From Amanita rubescens (Eukaryota; Basidiomycota; Agaricomycetes; Agaricales; Amanitaceae), in the NCBI GenBank assembly GCA_015039365.1, contig WION01000002.1, forward strand, positions 558,001-622,000: a DNA stretch of 64,000 nt. The letters are read 5' to 3'. Positions 12,834 through 23,201 of this stretch are shown in pieces. The notes below the pieces were generated by a model that was given only the letters and a program-made list of their open reading frames with translations, was not told the DNA's origin and did no database searches. The position numbers and the translations under genes are program-made. Each line of letters opens with the position of its first letter. Positions within the stretch are counted from its first letter, which is position 1.

Positions 12834-15067
12834 ATGGATAAACTTTCCTCTCTCGCTAGGTTCAAGGCTGCCTGCCCTTTCCTGGGCTCTGCTTCCACAA
12901 ATACTCTTCGTAATCTTTCCACAGCAGTCTCCCGACGCTACCCCTCTCTCTCTGCCCTCACAGAGCGTGCGACTCGATGCCCTGTTATGGGCCCAGCGCT
13001 CAACGTGCGCTCTCAAGAAATTGTTGCAGGCTACGCCAGCTTCGCAGGTTCCGCCGATGTAGAGAAGATACACAAAGAACATGGTGTATTTCCCCCTCCT
13101 GGCGCCTCTGCTGAGATGTGCCCCCATGCATCTGCTGCGCGCGACGCCGCGCGCAAGGCTAGTGAATTGGCCGCCGCCGCCAGGAAACAGAAGGAGCCGA
13201 TAGCCGCTGGTTGCCCTTTCCATCACAAGAAAGAAACTGCCGCCGCCCCGAAGACAACTGTCAAGCCGAAATATCCCGGCTTTGACTATGAGACGTTCTA
13301 CAAGGCCGAACTCGACAAAAAGCATCAGGACAACTCATACCGCTACTTCAATAACATTAACCGCCTTGCCGGAAAGTTTCCCATTGCGCACACAGGCAAT
13401 GTCAAGGACGAAGTAGAAGTTTGGTGTGCTAACGATTACCTGGGCATGGGGAACAATCCCGTTGTTCTTGAAACAATGCAGTGAGTATTCGCGCATATTG
13501 AACGCGGTCATGTTATTGACAATTGCCCAAGTCGTGCATTGGACAAATACGGCCACGGTGCCGGTGGAACCCGTAACATAGCGGGTAATGGTGCCATGCA
13601 CCTCGGCTTAGAAGAGGAATTAGCAGCGCTGCATCGCAAACCGGCAGCGCTAGTTTTTTCGTCTTGCTACGTTGCAAACGACGCCACCTTATCTACACTT
13701 GGCACCAAGCTTCCTGGTTGCGTCATTTTCTCCGATAGGATGAATCATGCATCTATGATTCAAGGGATGCGCCACTCGAGCGCAAAACGCGTTATTTTTG
13801 ACCATAACGATTTACAGGATCTGGAATCTAAGCTACAACAATATCCAAAGGAGACACCCAAAATCATCGCCTTCGAAAGCGTATATTCGATGTGCGGCAG
13901 TATCGGTCCAATCAAGGAGATATGTGATTTGGCAGAGCAATACGGTGCCATCACCTTCTTGGACGAGGTACTTGTTTTGTCTATATGCTATGTCTGTGAG
14001 CGCTGATTGTGTCACCCGTATAGGTTCACGCCGTCGGCTTGTATGGCCCCCGCGGTGCTGGTGTGGCTGAACATTTGGATTATGATATGCATAAGGCCGC
14101 CGGACAAAGTCCCGATCCGATTCCTGGGAGCGTAATGGATCGGGTGGACATTATCACCGGTAATGCTTCCCACGTTTTATTCAGGATTTTTTATCTAACA
14201 TATGACCAAAGGTACTCTTGGCAAGGCTTACGGTGCGGTTGGTGGTTACATCGCTGGCTCGGACGACTTTGTGGACATGATTCGTTCTTACGCGCCTGGT
14301 TTTATCTTTACAACGTCTCTGCCCCCTGCGACTGTCGCCGCTGCCCGTGCTAGCATTGCTTATCAGAAAGAATATTGCGGTGACCGTCAACTGAAACAAA
14401 TCAATATACGCGAGGTTAAGGGACGCTTTGCAGAACTCGATATTCCTGTTGTGTATGTCGTGTCAATCGATATTTGACGCCATCCATATGCTGATTATAT
14501 TCCCGTAGCCCCGGCCCGTCCCACATTGTACCCGTTCTTGTTGGTGATGCAGCACTTGCCAGGGCAGCTTCTGACAAACTACTTTCGGAGCACAACATTT
14601 ACGTTCAGGCTATTAATTATCCAACCGTCGCCCGCGGCGAGGAACGCCTCCGCATCACTGTTACGCCTCGTCACTCCCTCGAACAACAAGCCCACCTTAT
14701 CCGGGCTGTTGATAAGGTCTTTACCGAATTGAATATTAACCGTACTAGCCAATGGAAGGCTCTTGGTGGACGCGCTGGCGTCGGCGTTCCCGGCGAACCC
14801 GACATGGTTGATCCCATTTGGACCGATGAGCAGCTTGGTCTGCATAACGGCACCAGCCCTCGCCCGCTTAGGAATGGTCAACAGTGCGTTGTCGACATGA
14901 AGGCAGTCAACGTCGCTCGTAACCGGTTTGATCTTCTATTGGGTCCTATCTCGGGTGTACCTGAGATTCGTCGCGTCTTCGATGGTACCTTCCTCAAGGT
15001 CAAGACAGGTGGAATGCCTATTGCGCCGGACGACTCTATCCCCCGTCGTGTAGCTGTTAGCGCCTAA
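12834..15067 (+). CDS. HEM1: 5-aminolevulinate synthase (mitochondrial)
   Basis: First step of heme synthesis: glycine plus succinyl-CoA to 5-aminolevulinate, PLP-dependent, in the mitochondrial matrix. Five exons (introns 13481-13531, 13968-14023, 14160-14211, 14453-14508) give 672 residues. The core shows [63 protein letters not shown] and the PLP-lysine motif [18 protein letters not shown]. The N-terminal presequence carries four Cys-Pro dipeptides (C14, C49, C96, C127), three followed by a hydrophobic residue or His as in heme-regulatory motifs, suggesting feedback control of import or stability by heme. It follows ARG8 in tandem after only 92 bp, which holds an AATATAAAAAAAA stretch. Confidence 0.95.
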
Positions 15068-15211
15068 TTCACCCTTCAGATACTCAAATAGTCTCCGGTC
15101 CTCGAGATAGAAATAAATAATATCAATGGTAGTCGATATTGTGCAAAACGTCGTGTCCAAAGATGATATCATCAATAAGTGGTTTCCTGCCAGTGCGAGT
15201 GTCTCCGCACC

Positions 15212-15475
15212 ATGAATACGCCCCTGAGCCTACAACTGACAGTCTTGCTTCCTAAGATTCTCCACGAGATAACCGACCACGTCATGGGGCATCAACATTA
15301 CTCTTCTTCAGCCCCGTTTGCAGGCGAGCCCATATCAGAAGCCGACCAAAAACAAGACTTTGCTGAAGTGCCGTTGGCCAGCTTGACGGTTTCCGTCAAA
15401 GAGATCCATCTCCAGGACCGTCCTTATTCATTGCTAATCATCACCTCTACGGGTTGCAGAGTCAAACCTTTGTAA
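15212..15475 (+). CDS. Possible small protein of 87 residues
   Basis: An ATG in good context (CACCATGA) opens an 88-codon frame. The composition looks coding (mixed, not low-complexity; motif TVSVKEIHLQDRPYSLL) but I recognise no family. The frame ends at CCTTTGTAAGATA, where GTAAGA could also be an intron donor; splicing to 15558 would end the protein four codons later. No supporting neighbour. Confidence 0.3.
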   Translation: MNTPLSLQLTVLLPKILHEITDHVMGHQHYSSSAPFAGEPISEADQKQDFAEVPLASLTVSVKEIHLQDRPYSLLIITSTGCRVKPL

Positions 15476-15541
15476 GATACCTGCCTAAGCTCGACCGCCC
15501 CCATGCGGTCGACGCAAAAGATTGGCTAAGCCTCTTGCCAA

Positions 15542-15880
15542 TCAAATCGGCTTCAGCAACACTAGATAGTTGATCAACGGCCGCCCGTACTCGTCGTACT
15601 CGGGCAGATCTCGTCAGGTCACAAAGTATATTCATTTAATCTCGAAAACTGGATGGAGAGTCATACCTGATGTTATCTTCCAATCGATCTGCAGCTGGAG
15701 GAAGTGGCCATGTGGCACACATGGAAGATATTGTAAAGTTACTCGGCTTTCATCCTTGTACACCTTCTGAACATTGATGCACCTGTGGCGAGTTGTTTCC
15801 AAGTACTTGGGTGATTCATCTATTAAATTTGCACAGTAATACTTGACAGGAAATATACTTGCCGAGTGAGGCAAAGACAT
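15542..15880 (-). CDS. Probable 3' exons of an unrecognised gene
   Basis: Two exon pieces join cleanly through a 57-bp intron (15666-15610, GTATGA...ACGAG) to read LQIDWKITSDLPEYDEYGRP and then INYLVLLKPI with a stop at 15542. Upstream the same strand stays open through DESRVTLQYLPCVPHGHF. The exon-intron fit suggests a real gene whose 5' part lies somewhere before 16800, but I could not assemble it and recognise no domain. Confidence 0.3.
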
Positions 15881-16839
15881 TACACATGGAAAGTGATAAA
15901 ACGCTGTTCAACGCAGGGCCGTTACCTCCAGGTCAAGAGCGTTTTCACGGACCAGGGATTCGTCGAGTCTCTAAACCTCCATAAATTTCGGCAAATCTGA
16001 AGATGATCAAAATTGTATTGGCCACTTCTGAACCAGAAATATTGGTTTAGCTGTTTAAGCATTGCATCAGCTGAACGATTTAAAAAACATTGGAAGAAAT
16101 TGGAACCTTGGAAACTCATTTTAGTAGATAAAAACAACCATGTTGCCTGTCATTCGGGCTGTATATATTAGATTACTTATGATGCTGTGAAATTGAACGT
16201 AGTTTTCAATATCTACCAGGTTGAATTCTGAAACTTGTATGGGGGTCTGCGCTGCCTATCTGTTCCTCTCCATCCTCTTAGCTGTCGTGGACCAAGATGG
16301 CCATACTGTGCGTTTCTTGTGAACGATCCAAATGGAAGCCATGGCAGTGTCGGTTTGAGGTGCGGGGAATTGTTTTATCGTTGTTCAAGGCGCTGGCACC
16401 ATGCTTGTGACGCGTTGCGAGCTGTGGTGTTTGATCTGGGTGCGTATGGTCATTTCTAGGGTGAAGGCGGGTGAGAATGAAGGGAAAGAAAGTAATTGAA
16501 AAGGGGGATCGTACCAATCGGTCTGAGGTGTGATACATAAACGGCAGTCAGTATTGACAGTGACACGAGGCGTTGAGATGCAGGAGGCCATCACCTCGAG
16601 ATCGCTGGCAATGCAAAGGCGGTGAAGCAAGATGTACCTCCGTTTCCTTGCTAACATGTCAGAAGAATGAACAAACTTTGTAAGTTATTCATAGTCGCAT
16701 CACTTCCTCGAACCATCCCCGGTGACCGGAGATTTTATTAGCTGTATGGCACGATCGAATTATCAAGATCCATAATTCTGACATACACGTCGTAGGATTT
16801 TTGAGCAATTATGTGAATTGTGGTCACGATCCTCTAGCA
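15881..16839. other. Gene-poor interval
   Basis: Short open frames exist on both strands (for example 16235-16459 plus, 16278-16657 minus) but none shows a recognisable motif or convincing splice structure. It may hold 5' exons of the minus-strand gene ending at 15542. Confidence 0.3.
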
Positions 16840-18038
16840 TCATTGTACCTCAAGCATCTCCAAAATTGTCACCGCTCGTGACCTCTTTGTTCCTTGGGTC
16901 TTGTCAGAAGACTTTTCCAAAACCTCTGCTGAAAGGCCAAACAACGATGTCGTTGTTGTTTCTGCGGGAGAGGTCGATTCGTCCTTGGACTGATCAGGTT
17001 GAAGATGGGTTTGACATGTCTTGACCAAGGCCTGCGGAATACATCGTGAGCGGACGATACAACTCCATACTGTTTTGCCTACATCTCGCGCTCCCCCTTT
17101 GACATTTTTCAAGTACCACAACAAGAGAGGCATATGTTCATCGGGTATCTGTCAATGGGATTAATTGACTATCACCTCGTCGGTTAGATGACCTGACGTA
17201 CCATTTCGGGTGACCAGATATTCCGAATGAGCCAATTTTGCCTCGCCTTGTTGAATTTCCATTCGGCTGGATTGCAATATTGGGAAAAGGCGTACGAGAG
17301 GCCTACATGCAATATAAATTCGCGACCTAACTTTGTATTGACAAACATACCTTTCAGCGACTGCTCTGATAAGGACTTGTCTTGCGCTGGGTCACTGACT
17401 TTTGTTTCGCCTTTACGCTTCTTTTTTGGCAACTGCCCTTCGGCCACGATATCAGGAGCGGAAGTGATCGTCTCCCCATCAGCAGATAGAGATTCAATAT
17501 GTTTGCGCTTCTTGCTTTTCTTCGATTCCTTGGGTCCTTCATCTGGCGCCGAAACGGTCTCGACAACAGCTGAAGTATCGTCAGCCGAAGTGGCCCTTTT
17601 CTTTCTCCCAGCCCTTGATTTCGACTTTGAGGGTCCATCCGGCGCAGAAGCGCCAGGAGAAAAAACGTCCGAATTGTCTGACACTGTTTCTTTATTCTTC
17701 CTCTTCTTCACCTTAGACTTAATCTCCTCTGCCGCTGGGTCCTCGATTGCCGTCGACTTGATTTTCTTTCTTTCTTTCTTTTTCTCCTTGGCGGATGCGA
17801 CACTCAACTCCGATGGAACATTTTCCGAAACCGCTTTCCGTTTTTTCTTCGGCTCCTGGACCCCGTCGTCGTCATTCTCGTCAATGCCTAGTTCCGCAAG
17901 CACAGCAGCTGCCGCAGCTTTAGCAATCTTTTTTTCCTTCTTACGCGCCTCGTCATCATATTGTTGTATCTCGTCTCCGCCAAGTGCCGGAGTAGCGTTT
18001 TTCTTGTTTTTACGCGTTTCCGCTTCTCCCTCTCCCAC
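16840..18038 (-). CDS. WKF-domain nucleolar protein (C7orf50-like)
   Basis: A Lys/Glu-rich protein whose first exon (18038-17202) carries many KKKRK-type nuclear or nucleolar signals and ends in the WKF domain: EWKFNKARQNWLIRNIWSPEM. The domain continues after a 53-bp intron (17201-17149) as IPDEHMPLLLWYLKNVKGGARD, then a third exon closes at 16840. The WKF family (human C7orf50) is nucleolar and linked to pre-rRNA processing by interaction data; the molecular role is not settled. Order and spacing of WKF, IRN-W and LL-YL-GARD match the family. It starts 227 bp from divergent ARL1. Confidence 0.82.
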
Positions 18039-18265
18039 TAGCTTCTCGTGCTTGCTTCTATGCGTATTTTTTGTTGCAGCATCTGTGCTACGTCGGTTCA
18101 GACATTTCTGGAATATTATCAGCGCGAATACGCACCTTTATCGACCATTTCGTTGTGGATGGCCAGAAAGGAAGATGATCTCCGCCACGTGGGGAATATT
18201 TCCAAAAGGGGAAACTTTGCGTTTGTAAGTTCGACACGCAAGTCAGCCCGCCCGTCCCTTCTTCC

Positions 18266-19138
18266 ATGGGTCTTTCGTTTTCGACTCTCCTTAGCTCCTT
18301 GACCTCGCTGGTGCGGTGGAGCAAGGACCAGGATGTCCGCATTCTTATGTTAGGTTTGGATTCAGCTGGGAAGGTATACTGGTATTTTTCTGTACAACAC
18401 CGAATCTGACCGTATTGTGATTTCTAGACAACGATATTATATCGGCTACAAGTATGTCATGTGCTCTTCTGGAATCTAATTGCAAGCCGATGCCTTTGAT
18501 AGATTGGGGAAGTTGTATCAACAATACCAAGTGCGTCATTGCTCTGCGCGCGCACCTGCTCCGACTAACAAATATGGCGCCATAGCAATTGGCTTCAACG
18601 TAGAGACCGTACAAGTAAATAAGCAACGTCGTACATCTGCAGAAACGATGGCTGATATATCACCAGTACAAAAATATCAAATTCCAAGTGTGGGACTTGG
18701 GAGGTCAATCAAGCATACGGTGTGCATCTTTCCTGCTTTGCATTTCCCGGCTCGAATGCTGTATAGACCTTACTGGCGCTGTTACTTTCCCAATACGTCC
18801 GCTATTATTTATGTCATTGATTCGTCTGATACGGCAAGGCTCGGCACGTCAAGAGCCGAACTTTTGACGATGCTGTCCGAGGAAGAACTGAAGGGTGTCC
18901 CACTACTCGTCTTTTGCAACAAACAGGACATACAGGGTGCCTCAAAGCCTGAGGACATCAGCGAACAGCTTGGTTTGGCCGGCGGAGAAAAGTCGAGACC
19001 ATGGAGTGTCAGAGGTTGCTGTGCGACAAAGGGGGAGGGCCTAGAAGAAGGCTTAGACTGGTATGCTTATTCAGGTAGCCTTGTGATATATATCCATTGA
19101 CGTGTCCTAGGTTGGTCAACGCCATCCAGAGCAAGTGA
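18266..19138 (+). CDS. ARL1: ARF-like small GTPase Arl1
   Basis: Arl1 recruits GRIP-domain golgins to the trans-Golgi. The N-terminus MGLSFSTLL has the Gly2 needed for myristoylation. Walker A is GLDSAGKT, switch I IPTIGFNVETVQYKNIKF, switch II WDLGGQSSIRPYWRCYF, then NKQD and CATKGEGL in place of the usual SATKG. Seven exons are split by very short introns, starting after AGK and including an exon of about 28 nt. SIRPYWRCYF is the Arl1-type switch II sequence and separates it from Arf1. The terminal Trp-Leu-Val helix (DWLVNAIQSK) is joined by a last intron before the stop at 19138. Confidence 0.93.
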
Positions 19139-20241
19139 TTCTTTCTTGCTCTTTCCATTTACTGTGATATCCGTCCTGCATTTTTCCCCACTAGTCATGC
19201 TTTATCAGCACACCTGTTAATTTTAGTTGGACACATCGCTTACTTGTGCATGTAATCAGTTTGGTATGATATGAACACAAGGAGCAGGCCAGTGCCTATC
19301 CCGGTCAATCGATGGTGTGAGCCCCTAATCGTGGCTTGGATCATGTGTTGTAGCTTGATATATGGGGATGGAACTATTATCCACGCAACTTGGTGGCGCT
19401 GCAATCATCGCATGAAAGATTTAAATACCAGGAGCATGTTGCTACTATGCCCGGTATAAAGGGCGACAACAATCTACGTATGACTAGTGACTACTTACCT
19501 AAGTACGTAAGGTACGTACAGACATAACTCTGAAATGTGTGCGGAACAAGGGAAAAGGGGACGCGGTGATAAGAGAACTTGTACGTGTCAAAGCTCTGCA
19601 GATGGAAGTTCCAGAAAAAGGATGTAAAACTATTTTTGGGTTTTATCGTCGTTAAATCGGGAGTAGATGCTCCCAGAAGCGAAATCATGAACGTAAGAAG
19701 CAAATAAACACAGGCCACTAAAGTATTAGCAACGGTGAAAGACATCGTTAGATACCGGTGTTTGAAATGTGAGGTACAAAGAGAAAGCGTTGCACCCAAC
19801 GCGGATCGAGTCTCGTACAGGGTCCATATGCACTTTGGCCGATGCGATGAATCGAAGTTCCAGTCGACGAAGATTGCGCAAGCTCGTGCAGAGGCCAAGG
19901 AGGTTCTTTTATCCCCCTAAATGGAGAAACTTGAAGGGTGTTGATAGGTGACATGCGGGGAGAAGCGGGCTTATAGATCCCCGGACAAGCCTGAAAATCG
20001 TTTTGACAGGGGCAGTCGTAGGGAAGATGCCCATACAGGATTATAGAACAAGGTCGGCAAAGACAGTTGACGAATATTGACAAGTTGCCGATGGGAAAAA
20101 AATACACACGTGAATTTGAGAAAGAGTCAAAGACAGGGAACTAGAAGTGGACGCCAATGGTGCTGACCAGAGTGAAGTATTGTAAGTGTGTCACGAGGAA
20201 ATCTATGTTGGGACTTGCAAGCTAGCGGAACAGTTGGTGCG
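19139..20241. other. Convergent 3' interval, no gene seen
   Basis: About 1.1 kb between the ends of ARL1 and the cyclin gene. It is AT-rich. An 84-codon minus-strand frame (19745-19491) begins MSFTVANTLVACVYLLLTF, like a signal peptide, but nothing else supports it. It probably holds both 3' UTRs. Confidence 0.4.
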
Positions 20242-22599
20242 CTACGTTTGAATCCATGCGGGTTGATGCATGACACTGGAATGATACGCGTAGGCCGGTA
20301 CGGCATACGCATGAGAATTCGCTGCAAACCAATGAACGGACTCATCGCCCGCCGCTACATCGAGAGCTCCTCCCATATGAACGTTGTTGGGTCTGTAGTT
20401 GAAGCAATTCTGAGAGAAAGTGCGTATGTGACCACGAATTTGAGTGTTGTCATGGGATAGGGAATGCGTCCTCATGTGAATCATGGGAATTGCATGAGGA
20501 TAGGGGTAAGGTAAGAAAGCGGCTAGATGATGGTTCGCAACTTCATATCCATACCCTGTTGACAGCTTTGCTTCTGTGGCGTTACCATGCGAAATCCAGG
20601 TCTGATCTTGGTAATTTGAGTCGGAATAGGAAACGGGCCAGGCGGGAAACACGGTCATACCGGGAGCCTGTACTGCGACGTAATTTCCACTCGTTCGTTG
20701 CCTATCACGAAAAATTGGCTCGTCGCCAGCAGGGCTCCATTTTGCAGGCGGAGGTAAATTATGCTGAGTGACCGAATTGGTAGACGAGAACCCAACTTTC
20801 CCGATAAAACCGTTCGTACGGCGTCGAGGAAGGTATTCCTCTCTCAGGGGACCGTCTTCGTCAAGGTTGATGTCATCCATCGCCTTCTCATTTTCCATCT
20901 TTTCCTTCTTGCGTTGTTCCAAGCCCAGAAAAGCAGGCTGCGGGAATGGATAAACCACCAAACGCGTATGTATGATATCCTCAATGGCTTTGCGGATGAT
21001 CAAGTGAGGATTACTGGAAGGACGGGAAATAGGTTGGACGTGCGAAGGAGGAATTGAAGACAGATGATGAGAGCGAATGTGTTCCATCCAGTCTGACCAT
21101 TTATCGTGTGGCACCGACAAGTTATATGAAAAAAGATCGAGAGCCAATATTTCCAGCTCGTTCAATAGGTGGATTGGAACATTCGAGATGGAGTGCCTGT
21201 CAGAACGTTAGAATCAATTAGTCACGTCCAAGCTAAGAACATACCAGGTTTTGTTGGAGAATGTATGATCATCCAGCCACTTATTGGCCAGCATACAGCC
21301 AACAAGCACGAGGCGAAATGGCACGCTTTCGTCCATCGGGGATAATTGTAAAATGGAGTCGCTGGTCGTGGACCGTGTGTCCCCAAATAGAGCTGTCCTA
21401 AAATGCTGTTCCTTCACGTGCTCCGGTCCCAGAGTAATGGATCCGCAGTATACAGGAAGTCGTACAATATACCACAGCGCCAAAAACACAGCGGAAGGAT
21501 GCAAGTTCGTGGAAAGAAGAACGGAGTGTATGGACGAGGCCAGACTGCGCGGAGGGGGATCCAAAAAGCGCGCAATAGGAATAGAGCTAAAGCTTAGATT
21601 AATAATGGCACGCATGCAATGTGTTGATACGACTCACGTAGGATTAACATAGTTTGGTGGCAAATTATAACCAGTCGTGCAGACCTTCCAGACATAGCTA
21701 GCCATCCATTCTGCAAGCGGTTCGGCTAGTTTCTTGTACGGAGCAGCCGAACTAGAAGAAACAGGTGCTTGGGCAGGCTGTTTAGGTTGCTCAACAATCT
21801 GGCCGGCGCCTACACTCTGAAAATCCTGTACACAGGGCACCCTGGCTTTGGGCATTGCATTCTCTGCGACATTGAAGTCCATGCCACCAGATTGCTTCGA
21901 CCCAGCGACAGCTCGGTCAATAAAATCACAGAACGGCGTTACCGGCTCCATGGGGCTTGGGGCTCCCTCAAGACCGCTTCCAAACCCAGGTGACTCATCT
22001 TCAAACACGGGGGAGAAAGCACCACGTTCGTAGGGATGAGCGGCCGGGATCGAAACGTCGGTGTGGACGGAGGCGGGTGAAGGATTAGGAGCACCAAACT
22101 CTTGAGGTAGGCTTTCGACGGCATAATCCATGCAGGTCTCCCATTTCCACTGAGGAAGATCTAATTGCATTTCATCGTCTGCCTCGCCATCGTTTGCGGA
22201 CACAACTTTGGGTATTAATGGTCGGGGTAAATCCAACACGGTGCACAGGGGCGGAATGCACGCTTGCGCGCGCTCTCCTTTAATGACGGGCGCGTTTGCC
22301 GCGACAGCCAACCCTTGAGAAAAATCCTGCGCAGCAGGCTGTTGAACTTGGCTAGTGTTATCGTCCTCCCAGATGCGACGCGGCTTCTGCCTCCTCCAAG
22401 TAGGTAGAGATTCAATCCACTGCTCGCGAGTGCCGTAAGAGGGCGGAGGCCCAGTAGGCGAGACAGGGAGAGTGCGTGTTAAATTCTGGAATGGATTTGC
22501 TTGGAGGCCGCCAGACTTATTCTTCTTGATGACTGGGTGGGCAACGAGCTTGGAAGTTCGAGGAACAGGAACCGGCATCTGCAGCTGGGATAGAGACAA
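20242..22599 (-). CDS. Cyclin-domain protein (PCL/Pho80-like fold)
   Basis: Three exons (22599-21638, 21592-21245, 21196-20242) encode 754 residues. A ~290-residue Pro-rich N-terminus precedes a cyclin box: EWMASYVWKVCTTGYNLPPN, FLDPPPRSLASSIHSVLLST, HPSAVFLALWYIVRLPV, the hallmark LVGCMLANKWLDDHTFSNKTW, and NELEILALDLFSYNLSVP. The ANKWLDD-T-SN--W pattern is that of Pho80/Pcl-type cyclins, which partner Pho85-like kinases. A long disordered C-tail rich in Tyr, Pro and His follows. Without a close match I would not give a symbol. It shares a 602-bp divergent interval with FAR11. Confidence 0.8.
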
Positions 22600-23201
22600 G
22601 AGGAAGGTGCCAACGACACAAAAGTTGTGTCGATGACAGCCTAGGCTCCGATCTCAGGAAGCTCCTTCAATGGTAAGGAGCGATGTAGGAGAGAGAGAGA
22701 GAAAAAAATCAGCAGTCGTGAGGCGATTCGTAAAGTCGGCGAAGAAAGCGAACAGAAGAAGAGCTAGGCGCTGACGAGAGGCACTGAAGGATGGCAAACG
22801 CGCAGCAAAGGCGTGCCTTTTTGGAAGACCCGATAGGTGGACGGGCAGACGACGAACAAGTCTCTGCGGTGGGCGGGGAGAAAAGAGATACGGCCCTCCT
22901 CAGTCTCCTGGTTGTCGGGCGGAAGAAAATCAAGGAACCTGGCAACTAGAATCGACAGAAGAGGGTCGATCCGCCTGGTGGATGGGAGATGAGTTTTTTT
23001 CTCGCTACCGCTGTTTTATAGTATGATTATGTAAGCGAACCGGGACACGTTCGCATTCGTTTTCTGAGTCAGGCGACTGACTTATCGATGAATCAGTTGT
23101 GTTTCCCCTGTCTCGTATTACTTATGAGTATATTAGTATAGTATATACATCACCGATACCCGTGTCCCCTAATTATATAATCCCTCCTCGCGCGATCCCT
23201 C
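22600..23201. promoter_or_regulatory. Divergent promoter, cyclin / FAR11
   Basis: 602 bp with a GA-rich run (GAGAGAGAGAGAAAA near 22691) and AT-rich TATAGTATATAC close to FAR11. No binding site is assigned. Confidence 0.4.

Noticed and set aside
17227..18228. Long plus-strand ORF of 333 codons
   Set aside because: It is the complement of the Lys-rich WKF gene; Ser/Phe/Leu runs are what antisense of AAG/GAA-rich sequence gives.
18048..18302. Plus-strand ORF just before ARL1
   Set aside because: It overlaps the ARL1 start in another frame and the promoter region; no homology recognised.
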